A stretch of 64,000 nt of DNA from Zoogloea oleivorans (GTDB lineage Bacteria > Pseudomonadota > Gammaproteobacteria > Burkholderiales > Rhodocyclaceae). Under the pieces are notes generated by a model, which was not told the origin of the DNA, searched no databases, and worked only from the letters and a program-made list of their open reading frames with translations. Positions 18,571-27,072 of the stretch are shown piece by piece. The stretch is taken from positions 31,083 to 95,082 of the forward strand of contig JAOAUC010000002.1 in the NCBI GenBank assembly GCA_030157785.1. The letters are read 5' to 3'. The position numbers and the translations under genes are program-made. Numbering within the stretch: position 1 is the first letter of the stretch; each line of letters begins with the position of its first letter.

Positions 18571-19452
18571 TCAGCCCGCCACAGTCTGCAGCTCCCGGAT
18601 CGCCTCGGGAACCGCGTCGGCTTCTTCGCGACCGGCCGACAAGCGCCGGGTAAAGGCGTACGCCGACAAGGCAAGCCGGTTCCGGAGCGTACGTCGCAGA
18701 TTGAGCACAACGGCACTGCGCAGCGCACCGTTGGCAAACTGGCGCTTCACTTCGCAATCCCCGGGCCGGAAATCCACGTAACGATTGCGCGGATCGGCAA
18801 ACAGGCGCCGGATCGCCTGCAAGTGCACAATCGCCCCCGCCGACCACTGACGAAAATCGTCCCGCTCACCGGCAAACACGTATTGCAGCGTATCCCCCTG
18901 CGACAACAGGGCCAGGCAGGCGGCCGGCACACCATTGGCAAAGAGCACGAAGCCGATCGGCGTGCCCTGATCCGTCATTCGGCGCAGGTCTGCGTCGGCC
19001 GTCCCGCCCAGCTGCCCGGCACAGGCGGCAAACTCTGCCAGCTCTGCAAGGCTTCGGTACTCGCGCAGATCGAGCGCGCCCCCAAACTGCGCGGCAAATC
19101 TGGCCTCGTCCCGCGCGAAGGACTCCCGGGTCTTGGCCGAATAGCGGTTTTCGAGAAAAACCTCGTAGCTTCCGGCCAGGGACAGGTAATGCCAGGTATC
19201 GCGAGCCAGCACGTAGGAGATGCGGTCGTCGTAAAGCGTGTGGGTGCGCCAACCCGGATCCGGGATCCTGCACAGCAGGCTGCCATCAACACCCGCCCGC
19301 GTGATCGGAGCGGAAAGATTGTCGGCCACGCCACCTGCGAGTGCTTCCGGGAGCGAGACCTCCCGCACAGCCAGCCGCAGGGACACGGAAAACAGGTGCT
19401 TGCCGCGCAAGACAAGGGGCAGGGAAACGAGGCGTTCAGGTGCGGAATTCAT
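18571..19452 (-). CDS. GNAT-fold acetyltransferase, BioF2/FemAB-like
   Basis: A 293-residue protein whose centre, FLENRYSAKTRESFARDEARFAAQFGG, is the basic helix typical of the BioF2-like (CelD/FemAB-type) acetyltransferases. It is followed by the GNAT strands (GFVLFANGVPAACLALLSQGDTLQYVFAGERDDFR) and YVDFRPGDCEVKRQFANG. The substrate is unknown; relatives act on cell-surface or amino-acid acceptors. It is divergent from the DNA methyltransferase across an AT-rich spacer. GC-rich codon use matches its neighbours. Confidence 0.72.
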   Translation of the reverse strand: MNSAPERLVSLPLVLRGKHLFSVSLRLAVREVSLPEALAGGVADNLSAPITRAGVDGSLLCRIPDPGWRTHTLYDDRISYVLARDTWHYLSLAGSYEVFLENRYSAKTRESFARDEARFAAQFGGALDLREYRSLAELAEFAACAGQLGGTADADLRRMTDQGTPIGFVLFANGVPAACLALLSQGDTLQYVFAGERDDFRQWSAGAIVHLQAIRRLFADPRNRYVDFRPGDCEVKRQFANGALRSAVVLNLRRTLRNRLALSAYAFTRRLSAGREEADAVPEAIRELQTVAG

Positions 19453-19719
19453 GATGCGCTTTCGAAAAAATCAGGGGGCGACCGAAAGATCAAGAACGAG
19501 CCTGGAGCCTGGCTCGCCTAAAGCACAATTTCATATTTTTGTAAGCTGACAAATATCACAAAGGCATTGCGCACAGCAACATTCGGACACAATATTTACA
19601 TAATATTGCGCAAATCCCGGTCCAGCCCGGGTGTGGCCCCTCCGCGCCGGAAGGCGCAAAGCTGGCCGCAGCCACTCCACTTCCTGCACAATAGGCAGGC
19701 TTCCGCGCCTCCCGACACC
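19453..19719. promoter_or_regulatory. AT-rich divergent control region with a 19-bp palindrome
   Basis: This spacer between the acetyltransferase and the methyltransferase is clearly more AT-rich than the rest of the window from about 19510 to 19612. At 19590-19608 CAATATT and AATATTG are separated by five bases (TACAT), a perfect 7-bp inverted repeat. It is flanked further out by TTGCGC (19567) and GCGCAA (19607-19612). I see no clear -35/-10 pair. It is a candidate operator or a patch of foreign DNA. Confidence 0.45.
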
Positions 19720-20961
19720 ATGCCGTCCGCCTCCACGCCCCAGTCCCCTTCGTTACCCGACCTCTCTGCCCTCGGCCAGGTGTTCACCCCTGAACGGGTC
19801 GTCCGGGCCATGCTCCGCCTGCGCCACAACGCCGGCCGGGTGCTCGAACCGTCATGCGGCAACGGCGCCTTCCTGCAGCACCTGCACCATGCGGTAGGCA
19901 TTGAAGTAGACCCGCGCCAGTGCCCGCCGACGGCGCTCAACCTGGATTTTTTCGCTTATCCGGAGAGCGAAAAATTCGATACCGTGATTGGCAACCCGCC
20001 TTACGTGCGCTACCAGGACGTCAGTGCAAGCACCCGGGCGCTGCTGCGCCAGGACGGTTTTGACGGGCGCAGCAACCTGTACCTTTTTTTCATCGAAAAA
20101 TGCATGCGTCACCTGGCGCCGGGGGGCGAGCTGATCTTCATCACCCCCCGGGATTTCCTGAAATCCACCAGTGCGCGCCAGCTCAACCGGCAGCTTTTCG
20201 AACGGGGCACCATCACCCACGCCATCGAGCTGGGGGACGCCCGCGTGTTTGCCGAAGCGGTGCCCAACTGCCTGATCTGGCGCTACGAACTCGACAATCT
20301 GTCCCACCACACCGCCTGGGCCAGAATCGGCCAGAGTGACAATCTCGGCCACCTCCTAGAGCACCCGCCATGGCTGTATCGCCACTTTTCCGAGTGCGCC
20401 GGCCACCTGCTATTCTCCCAGGGGGAATACAGCCTCAGCCTCGCCGATGTGGCCAGCGTCAAAGTGGGAGCCGTTTCCGGTGCAGACGGGATCTACGCCA
20501 GTGAGACCGACGGCAACCGTGACTTCGTCTGCTCGGCCACGGCACGCAACAACACAACCCGGCGCATGATCTGGTGCGAACCGGACACGGCGCCAGCGGC
20601 CCTGCTGCCCCACCGGGAGCGCCTGATCGCCCGGCGCATCCGCCGCTTTGACGAATCCAACTGGTGGCACTGGGGCCGGGGCTACCCGCAAACCGACGCA
20701 CCGCGCGTCTATGTCAACACCAAGACCCGCCAGCCCAGCCCCTTCTTCCTGCACCCCTGCGCCAATTTCGACGGCGCCGTGATGGGCATCTTCCCCCGTC
20801 GCCCGGACGTGGACCTGGCTGCCTTCCGGGATGCCCTCAACGGGGTGGACTGGGCCGACCTGGGCTTCGTCTGCGATGGTCGCTACCTGTTCTCCCAGCG
20901 CAGTCTGGAGAACGCGCCGCTGCCCGAAAGCTTCCGCCCCTTTCTGCCTCCCGCAGGCTGA
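19720..20961 (+). CDS. N6-adenine DNA methyltransferase (gamma/TaqI-Eco57I type), apparently orphan
   Basis: A 413-residue methyltransferase. The SAM site is LEPSCGNGAFLQHL (motif I) and the catalytic motif IV is NPPYVRY, preceded by FDTVIG, the order seen in gamma-class adenine methylases such as M.TaqI. GQVFTPERVVRAML at the N-terminus is the usual lead-in. The C-terminal half is a target-recognition region that I cannot match to a specificity. The ATG at 19720 is chosen because the conserved part begins shortly after; a TTG at 19567 is in frame but would place the palindromic spacer inside the gene. No restriction endonuclease or specificity gene lies next to it. Confidence 0.82.
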   Translation: MPSASTPQSPSLPDLSALGQVFTPERVVRAMLRLRHNAGRVLEPSCGNGAFLQHLHHAVGIEVDPRQCPPTALNLDFFAYPESEKFDTVIGNPPYVRYQDVSASTRALLRQDGFDGRSNLYLFFIEKCMRHLAPGGELIFITPRDFLKSTSARQLNRQLFERGTITHAIELGDARVFAEAVPNCLIWRYELDNLSHHTAWARIGQSDNLGHLLEHPPWLYRHFSECAGHLLFSQGEYSLSLADVASVKVGAVSGADGIYASETDGNRDFVCSATARNNTTRRMIWCEPDTAPAALLPHRERLIARRIRRFDESNWWHWGRGYPQTDAPRVYVNTKTRQPSPFFLHPCANFDGAVMGIFPRRPDVDLAAFRDALNGVDWADLGFVCDGRYLFSQRSLENAPLPESFRPFLPPAG

Positions 20962-20965
20962 GCGC

Positions 20966-20985
20966 AGCCCCTCCCGGCAGGGGCT
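20966..20985. terminator. Stem-loop after the methyltransferase
   Basis: AGCCCCT and AGGGGCT enclose a CCCGGC loop, starting five bases after the stop codon. No T run follows, so termination by this hairpin alone is uncertain. Confidence 0.35.
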
Positions 20986-21104
20986 CGCGACGGATGGTGT
21001 AACATCCCGCGAACAATTACCGGCAGCGCAGGTCTACGACGCACTCCCTTCCGTCGCACACCCGACGCATCGCCCACCCGAGAACAGTTCGTCCGCGAGG
21101 TCCC

Positions 21105-22403
21105 ATGGTCCCCCATCTCACCACCGCACTTACCGGCCCCCTGCTGGAGCTGGAAAAGCATTTCCTCGACAACGCCACCGCCATCGAACGCTGGATGCGT
21201 ACCCAGTGGCAGGAGCACCTGCCGCCGTTCTACGGCTCGACGGATCTGCGCAACTCCGGCTTCAAGCTGGCCCCGGTCGACCTGAACCTGTTCCCGGGCG
21301 GCTTCAACAACCTCAACGACGCCTTCATGCCCCTGTGCGTGCAGGCCGCCCAGGCCGCCATCGAGCGCATCTGCGTCGGCGCCACGGCGATCCTCCTGAT
21401 CCCCGAGAATCACACCCGCAACCAGTTCTACCTGCAGAACGTGGCCAAGCTGGTGTCGATCCTGCGCCTCACCGGCCTGGAAGTGCGCCTCGGCAGCCTG
21501 CTGCCCGAGATCACCGCCCCCACCGTGGTCGAACTCACCAACGGTTCCAGCCTTACGCTGGAACCGCTCGAACGCCACGGTCGCCGCCTCGGGCTGAAGA
21601 ACTTCGACCCCTGCGCCGTGCTGCTCAACAACGACCTCTCCGCCGGCATTCCCGCCGCCCTCGAAGGCCTCCACGACCAGTGGGTGATCCCCCCGGTGCA
21701 CGCCGGCTGGCACGCCCGCCGCAAATCCAACCACGCCGCCGCCTACGACCGCGTCACCAAGAGCTTCGGCGCCGCCATCGGCATAGATCCGTGGCGCATC
21801 AACCCGGCCTGGGACACCTGCAGCGGCCTCGACTTCCACGCCCGCACCGGCGAGCAGGAACTGGCCGACAAGGTCGCCGCGATGCTTGACGACATCCGCG
21901 CCAAGTACAAGGAATACGAAGTCAGCGACGAGCCCTTCGTGGTCGTCAAGGCCGACGCCGGCACCTACGGCATGGGCGTCATGACGGTCAAGGATGCGGC
22001 CGAACTGATCGGTCTGAACCGCAAGCAGCGCAACAAGATGAGCGTGGTGAAGGAAGGCCTGGAAGTACACGACGTGATCATCCAGGAAGGGGTACATACC
22101 TTCGAAACGGTCAACAACGCCGTCGCCGAGCCGGTCGTCTACATGATGGATCACTACGTCGTCGGCGGTTTCTACCGGGTGCACACCCAGCGCGGCCGCG
22201 ACGAAAACCTCAACGCCCCGGGCATGCATTTCGAACCGCTGGCTTTTGAGGCACCGTGCAGCCTGCCCGACTGCAACCAGGGCCCCGATGCACCGCCGAA
22301 CCGCTTCTACGCCTATGGCGTGGTCGCCCGCCTGGCCCTGCTGGCGGCCTCGGTCGAAATCGAAACCACCGAACCGGCGATCTTCGCCGAAGCCACCGAC
22401 TGA
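21105..22403 (+). CDS. gshA: Glutamate-cysteine ligase, proteobacterial GshA type
   Basis: Makes gamma-glutamylcysteine, the first step of glutathione synthesis. The 432-residue sequence (FYGSTDLRNSGFKLAPVDLNLFPGGFNNLNDAF near the N-terminus; VVKADAGTYGMGVMTVKDA in the ATP site) belongs to the glutamate-cysteine ligase family found in beta- and some gammaproteobacteria and unlike E. coli GshA. It is followed 17 bp later by gshB. Glutathione made here is the cofactor for the frmA-fghA formaldehyde pathway in the same window. Confidence 0.93.
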   Translation: MVPHLTTALTGPLLELEKHFLDNATAIERWMRTQWQEHLPPFYGSTDLRNSGFKLAPVDLNLFPGGFNNLNDAFMPLCVQAAQAAIERICVGATAILLIPENHTRNQFYLQNVAKLVSILRLTGLEVRLGSLLPEITAPTVVELTNGSSLTLEPLERHGRRLGLKNFDPCAVLLNNDLSAGIPAALEGLHDQWVIPPVHAGWHARRKSNHAAAYDRVTKSFGAAIGIDPWRINPAWDTCSGLDFHARTGEQELADKVAAMLDDIRAKYKEYEVSDEPFVVVKADAGTYGMGVMTVKDAAELIGLNRKQRNKMSVVKEGLEVHDVIIQEGVHTFETVNNAVAEPVVYMMDHYVVGGFYRVHTQRGRDENLNAPGMHFEPLAFEAPCSLPDCNQGPDAPPNRFYAYGVVARLALLAASVEIETTEPAIFAEATD

Positions 22404-22420
22404 GCCGCCCGGAGCCTCCG

Positions 22421-23362
22421 ATGAAAATCGCCTTCATCCTCGACCCGCTGGACAAGCTCAAGGCCTACAAGGATTCGAGCATCGCCATGATGCGCGCCGC
22501 GGCCGGACGGGGTCATCAGGTCTTCGCCATCCAGCGTGAAGCCCTCGTCTGGGAAGGCGGCACGGTGTCGGCCCGGGCCCACGCCCTGACACCCACCGAC
22601 GACAATAACGCCTGGTACGTGCCCGGCACCGAGGAAGTCCTGCCCCTCACCGCCTTCGACGCGGTACTGATGCGCCAGGACCCGCCTTTCGACTTCGAGT
22701 ACGTCACCGCCACCTGGCTGCTCGAAAGCGCCGCCGACGCCGGCGCGCGCATCTTCAACAACCCGGCCGCGATCCGCGACCACTCCGAAAAACTGGCGAT
22801 CCTCGAGTTCCCGCAGTTCATCCCACCAACCCGGGTGGCCCGCGCCGCGGTCGACATCAACGCCTTCATCGACGCCCACGGGGACACCATCCTCAAGCCT
22901 CTCGACGGCATGGGCGGCAGCCAGATCTTCCGGGTACGCGCCGACGACCCCAACCGCAACGTCATCATCGAAACCCTCACCCACGAGGAAAGCCGCACGA
23001 TCATGGCCCAGGCCTACCTGCCGGCCATTTCCAGCGGCGACAAGCGGGTGCTGATCATCGGTGGCAAGGTCATCCCCTACTCCCTCGCCCGCATTCCCAA
23101 GGACGGCGAAACCCGCGGCAACCTGGCCGCCGGCGGACGCGGCGTGGCCATGCCGCTGACCGACGGCGAACGCGCCACCGCCGAATACCTGGCTCCGATC
23201 CTGTGGGCCCGCGGCCTCCTGATCGTCGGTCTCGACCTGATCGGCGACCGGCTCACCGAGATCAACGTCACCAGCCCCACCTGCATGGTCGAGATCGCCG
23301 CCCAGACCGGCTTCGACGTAGCCGGTGCGGTGATCGACGCCCTGGAAGCCGCATGCGCCTGA
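22421..23362 (+). CDS. gshB: Glutathione synthetase
   Basis: An ATP-grasp ligase that adds glycine to gamma-glutamylcysteine. The 313-residue protein starts MKIAFILDPLDKLKAYKDSSIAMMRAAAGRGH, with LKPLDGMGGSQIFRV and GDKRVLIIGGKVIPYSLARIP as ATP-grasp elements and EINVTSPT near the C-terminus. The ATG at 22421 is preceded by GGAG (22411-22414) and matches the family start. The last 10 bp overlap apbE. Confidence 0.96.
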   Translation: MKIAFILDPLDKLKAYKDSSIAMMRAAAGRGHQVFAIQREALVWEGGTVSARAHALTPTDDNNAWYVPGTEEVLPLTAFDAVLMRQDPPFDFEYVTATWLLESAADAGARIFNNPAAIRDHSEKLAILEFPQFIPPTRVARAAVDINAFIDAHGDTILKPLDGMGGSQIFRVRADDPNRNVIIETLTHEESRTIMAQAYLPAISSGDKRVLIIGGKVIPYSLARIPKDGETRGNLAAGGRGVAMPLTDGERATAEYLAPILWARGLLIVGLDLIGDRLTEINVTSPTCMVEIAAQTGFDVAGAVIDALEAACA

Positions 23363-24405
23363 TGCACCGGGCGGCAGCCTGGCTGGCCATGGCCGCCAGC
23401 GCCGCCTCCCTGCTGGCCGGCTGCAGCCGGGACAGCCTCCACCAGCAGGAATCCTACGTCTTCGGCACCCGCGTGGAAGTTCTCACCTGGGACGCCTCCG
23501 AAGAGAAATCCCGGGCCGCGGTTGGCGAAGTGCTGCGCGAATTCGACCGCCTGCACCGGGCCTACCATGCCTGGGAACCCTCCGAGCTCACCGCCCTCAA
23601 CAGCGCCATCGCCGCCGGCCAGCAGGGCATCCCCGTGTCGCCCGAGCTCGCAGCCATGCTCACCGACGCCAAGGCCATCGCCGCTACCGGCGACGAACTC
23701 TTCAACCCGGCCCTCGGCACCTTGATCGCCCTGTGGGGCTTTCATACCGACACCTTCGTTCCCGCCCGCCCCGACCCCGTCAAGCTGACCAGCGCCATCA
23801 AGGCCCACCCGCAGATGGCCGACCTGAGCATCGCCAACAACCAGGTGACGAGCCGCAACCCGGCCGTCCAGCTCGACCTCGGCGGCTATGGCAAGGGCTA
23901 TGCCCTCGACCGCGCCGCCGCAATCCTGAAGGCACGCGGAGTCAGCAACGCCCTGATCAACATCGGCGGCAACGTGCTGGCCCTCGGCAGCAAGGGCGAC
24001 CAGCCCTGGCGGGTCGGCATCCAGCACCCGCGGGAGCCCCGCCCGCTGGCCTCCCTGCCCCTGCGCGACGGGGAAGCCATCGGCACCTCCGGCGACTACC
24101 AGCGCTTCTTCGAGCTCGACGGCCAGCGCTACTGCCACCTCCTCGACCCGCGCACCGGCTGGCCGGCCAAGGGCACCCAGGCGGTCACCCTGCTGATCAC
24201 CCCGCGGGCCAACGCCGGCACCCTCTCCGATGCAGCCAGCAAGCCGGTCTATCTCGGCGGCGAGCGCTGGCGCGACTACGCGAGGCGCTTCGGCATCGAC
24301 CACGCCCTGCGCGTCGATGCCGATGGCCGCATCCAGGTCACCCGCGCCCTGCGTGACCGCCTGCAGTTCGGCGAAGGCATCAAGCCGGCCACCGTCATCG
24401 ACTGA
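23353..24405 (+). CDS. apbE: FAD:protein FMN transferase (ApbE), lipoprotein
   Basis: A periplasmic Mg-dependent flavin transferase that attaches FMN to a Thr or Ser of target proteins such as Nqr/Rnf subunits. The signal peptide ends ASLLAGC with lipidated Cys24. The core has LDLGGYGKGYALDRAA (residues about 176-191), NIGGNVLALG and HLLDPRTGWPAKG. The start ATG at 23353 overlaps the end of gshB; an ATG nine bases later is an alternative. No flavoprotein target is adjacent, but a NusG-domain-II/Gx transporter pair that accompanies ApbE in other genomes is 7 kb away. Confidence 0.92.
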   Translation: MRLMHRAAAWLAMAASAASLLAGCSRDSLHQQESYVFGTRVEVLTWDASEEKSRAAVGEVLREFDRLHRAYHAWEPSELTALNSAIAAGQQGIPVSPELAAMLTDAKAIAATGDELFNPALGTLIALWGFHTDTFVPARPDPVKLTSAIKAHPQMADLSIANNQVTSRNPAVQLDLGGYGKGYALDRAAAILKARGVSNALINIGGNVLALGSKGDQPWRVGIQHPREPRPLASLPLRDGEAIGTSGDYQRFFELDGQRYCHLLDPRTGWPAKGTQAVTLLITPRANAGTLSDAASKPVYLGGERWRDYARRFGIDHALRVDADGRIQVTRALRDRLQFGEGIKPATVID

Positions 24406-24447
24406 CAAATCCTTTTGATTTGCCTCAGCACTCCGGCTTATTCCGGC

Positions 24448-24475
24448 TTGCTGGCCCTGCCCCATCGGATAGAAT
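24448..24475 (+). promoter_or_regulatory. Candidate sigma-70 promoter for the PTS genes
   Basis: TTGCTG (24448-24453) and TAGAAT (24470-24475) with a 16-bp spacer lie immediately before the EIIA start at 24483. The leader would be nearly absent, so the real transcription start may differ. Confidence 0.35.
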
Positions 24476-24482
24476 GGGGCGA

Positions 24483-24866
24483 ATGATAGGGATCCTCCTC
24501 ATAACCCATGGCAGCCTGGGCGAATCGCTCATCCAGTGCGCCTGCCATGTCATGAACCGCCGCCCGCCACAGCTCCTGCAGCTGGGCGTGTCGGGGCAGG
24601 ACGATCCTCTTGACGCCCTGCCCCTCGCCCGCCGCCTGCTCAACATGGTGGATACGGGCGATGGCGTGCTGATCCTCAGCGACATCCTCGGCGCCACCCC
24701 CGCCAACATCGCCGCCAAGCTCCTCGAGCCCGGCCGCATCGAAGGCGTCGCCGGGGCCAACCTGCCCATGCTGCTGCGAACCATCACCTATCGGGAACGC
24801 AACATGGAAACGCTGGTCAAGAAAGCCGTTGCAGGCGCCTGCGAAGGCGTCGTGCATATGAAATAA
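24483..24866 (+). CDS. PTS EIIA component, mannose family
   Basis: A 127-residue EIIA domain, MIGILLITHGSLGESL, with the phosphorylatable His9. LSDILGATPANIA marks the mannose-family fold. No EIIB or EIIC gene follows, so this EIIA is probably a regulatory phospho-acceptor rather than part of a sugar transporter. The ATG at 24483 matches the family start; an upstream in-frame codon would add 21 unconserved residues. HPr and EI follow on the same strand. Confidence 0.92.
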   Translation: MIGILLITHGSLGESLIQCACHVMNRRPPQLLQLGVSGQDDPLDALPLARRLLNMVDTGDGVLILSDILGATPANIAAKLLEPGRIEGVAGANLPMLLRTITYRERNMETLVKKAVAGACEGVVHMK

Positions 24867-24928
24867 AGCTGTAAAACGAAAACAACAATAAACCGATTGC
24901 CGCATCGAGGAAGACAGGAAGAACACCC

Positions 24929-25198
24929 ATGCCCCGTCAGGACGCAGAAATCATCAACAAGCTGGGCCTCCACGCCCGCGCCTCCGCCAAGCTCACCCAG
25001 ACTGCCAGTGCCTACCAAAGTGAAGTCTGGCTCGAACGCAATGGCAAGCGCGTGAACGCCAAGAGCATCATGGGCGTCATGATGCTGGCCGCAGCCAAGG
25101 GCAGCACCATCACCATCGACACCGTCGGCGAAGATGCCGACCAGGCCATGTCCGCCCTCCTCGCCCTCATCGCCGACAAGTTCGGGGAGGGTGAGTGA
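24929..25198 (+). CDS. ptsH: Phosphocarrier protein HPr
   Basis: An 89-residue HPr with His15 in the NKLGLHARASAKL site that takes phosphate from EI. Ser46 is conserved in NAKSIMGVMML, the target of HPr kinase/phosphorylase. HprK is therefore expected in this organism, but no hprK lies in the window. An AGGAAG ribosome site precedes the ATG. Confidence 0.96.
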   Translation: MPRQDAEIINKLGLHARASAKLTQTASAYQSEVWLERNGKRVNAKSIMGVMMLAAAKGSTITIDTVGEDADQAMSALLALIADKFGEGE

Positions 25199-25232
25199 CC
25201 CGGCCGGCCCACACGATAAAGGGAGGGCGCCG

Positions 25233-26954
25233 ATGAGCTTCACTGTCCACGGTCTGGCCGTCTCCCAGGGCATTGCCATCGGGCATGCCCACCTGGTTTC
25301 CCACGCCCTGCTCGAAGTCGCCCACTTCACCGTCGCCCCGCGCCACGTGGAGGCCGAAGTAACGCGCCTGCGCAGCGCCGTCGCGGTGGTCAAGGCCGAA
25401 CTCGCCGGGCTCAAGGCGGCCTCCGGCTCCGGCGCGGCGCCCTCCGAGGTGGATGCCTTCGTCGGCATGCACATCATGTTCCTCGAGGATCCGCTGCTCG
25501 CCGATGCCGCCGAGAACCTGATCCGTACCCGCCGGGCCAATGCCGAATGGGCGCTGGTCCAGCAAATGGAACATCTCGTCGAACAGTTCGAGGCCATCGA
25601 GGACGCCTACCTGCGCGAGCGCAAGTCCGACGTGGTGCAGGTCGTTGAACGGGTCGTCAAGGTTCTCCTCGGCCGCCCGGGGCATCTGCCGCCCAAGCGC
25701 AAGGACGGGCTGGGCACCATCGTCGTCGCCCACGACCTGTCGCCCACCGATACCATCGGCTTCAAGGATCACGCCGTCGCCGGCTTCGTCACCGATGCGG
25801 GCGGCCCCACCGGCCACACCGCCATCGTCGCCCGCAGCCTGTCGATCCCGGCCGTCGTCGCCCTGCGCCACATCCGCCATGTGGTCAAGGACGACGAGCT
25901 GATCATCATCGACGGCACTCGTGGCGTGGTGATCATCGACCCCGACGAGCGGGTACTCGAGGAATACCGCCTGCGCAAGGCGACCATGGAGCTGGAACGC
26001 TCCAAGCTCAAGCGCCTCAAGTCCACCCGCGCGGCCACCCTCGACGGCGAAGAAGTGCAGATTCTCGCCAACATCGAGCTGCCCCCCGATGCGCTCCAGG
26101 CCAAGAACGTCGAAGCCGACGGCGTCGGCCTGTTCCGCACCGAATTCCTGTTCATGAGCCGCGACACCTGGCCGGACGAGGACGAGCAGTTCGAGGCCTA
26201 CAAGTCGGTGGTCAAGACCATGGCCGGCAAGCCGGTCACCGTGCGCACCCTCGACGTCGGCGCTGACAAGGAACTCGAAGGCGCCACCCGCACCGAAGAC
26301 AACCCGGCCCTCGGCCTGCGTGCCATCCGCTTCTGCCTGGCCGAGCCGAAGATGTTCCTGACCCAGCTGCGCGCGCTGCTCCGGGCCAGCCACTTCGGCA
26401 AGATGAAGATCCTCATCCCGATGCTGGCCAGCAGCCACGAGATCGACCAGACCCTGGTCCTCCTCGACAAGGCCAAGGCCCAGCTGCGCGAGCGCAAGAT
26501 CAAGTTCGACGAAGCGGTACCCGTCGGCGGCATGATCGAAGTGCCCGCGGCGGCCCTGTGCATCGGCGCCTTCACGCGCCGGCTGCAGTTCCTGTCCATC
26601 GGCACCAACGACCTGATCCAGTACACGCTGGCCATCGACCGGGGCAACGAGGCCGTCGCCCACCTCTACAACCCGCTCCACCCGGCTGTGCTGCGCCTCA
26701 TCCACCAGACCATCCAGGCCGGCGCCAAGGCCGGCGTGCCGGTGTCGGTATGCGGAGAAATGGCCGGCGACCCCGAATGCGCCCGGCTGCTGATCGGCAT
26801 GGGCCTGCGCCAGTTCTCGATGCATCCGGCACAGATCCTTGAGGTCAAGCAGGCCATCCTGCGCGCCGACGCCAGCGACCTGACGCCCAAGGTGCTGCGC
26901 CTGCTCAAGCTGGACGACCCGGACCGGGTCCGCGAGGCGGTGGAGAAACTTTAG
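25233..26954 (+). CDS. ptsI: PTS enzyme I (phosphoenolpyruvate-protein phosphotransferase)
   Basis: Transfers phosphate from phosphoenolpyruvate to HPr. The 573-residue protein has the phosphohistidine H195 in GGPTGHTAIVARS and the PEP-binding barrel with ADGVGLFRTEFLFM, VTVRTLDVGADK and the CGEMAGD signature near the C-terminus. The ATG at 25233 is preceded by GGGAGG. The TAG stop codon forms the first base of the REP doublet that follows. Confidence 0.96.
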   Translation: MSFTVHGLAVSQGIAIGHAHLVSHALLEVAHFTVAPRHVEAEVTRLRSAVAVVKAELAGLKAASGSGAAPSEVDAFVGMHIMFLEDPLLADAAENLIRTRRANAEWALVQQMEHLVEQFEAIEDAYLRERKSDVVQVVERVVKVLLGRPGHLPPKRKDGLGTIVVAHDLSPTDTIGFKDHAVAGFVTDAGGPTGHTAIVARSLSIPAVVALRHIRHVVKDDELIIIDGTRGVVIIDPDERVLEEYRLRKATMELERSKLKRLKSTRAATLDGEEVQILANIELPPDALQAKNVEADGVGLFRTEFLFMSRDTWPDEDEQFEAYKSVVKTMAGKPVTVRTLDVGADKELEGATRTEDNPALGLRAIRFCLAEPKMFLTQLRALLRASHFGKMKILIPMLASSHEIDQTLVLLDKAKAQLRERKIKFDEAVPVGGMIEVPAAALCIGAFTRRLQFLSIGTNDLIQYTLAIDRGNEAVAHLYNPLHPAVLRLIHQTIQAGAKAGVPVSVCGEMAGDPECARLLIGMGLRQFSMHPAQILEVKQAILRADASDLTPKVLRLLKLDDPDRVREAVEKL

Positions 26955-27051
26955 GGGCTGTAGGGGCGACTTCAGTCGCCCGCCTTTTCGTCGACCACCG
27001 GCAGGCCCTTGCCCGGAGTCCGCGGGCGACTGAAGTCGCCCCCACAGCCCC
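26954..27051. repeat. Inverted pair of REP elements (REPIN-like doublet)
   Basis: Two 29-bp arms, 26954-26982 and 27023-27051, are inverted copies with one mismatch, separated by 40 bp. Each arm contains its own palindrome, GGGCGACT and AGTCGCCC around a short loop. On the left the palindrome is preceded by GTAG; in the inverted right copy the same position reads GTGG. A GTRG tetranucleotide plus hairpin is the published signature of REP sequences mobilised by RAYT transposases, and a facing pair is a REPIN. The element also gives a strong stem-loop after ptsI. No transposase gene is in the window. Confidence 0.75.
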
Positions 27052-27072
27052 CCTGCAATTCGCTCCCCGGGT

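Noticed and set aside
19567..19719. Longer methyltransferase starting at TTG 19567
   Set aside because: It would put the AT-rich palindrome inside the coding region and adds residues without resemblance to methylases; ATG 19720 is better.
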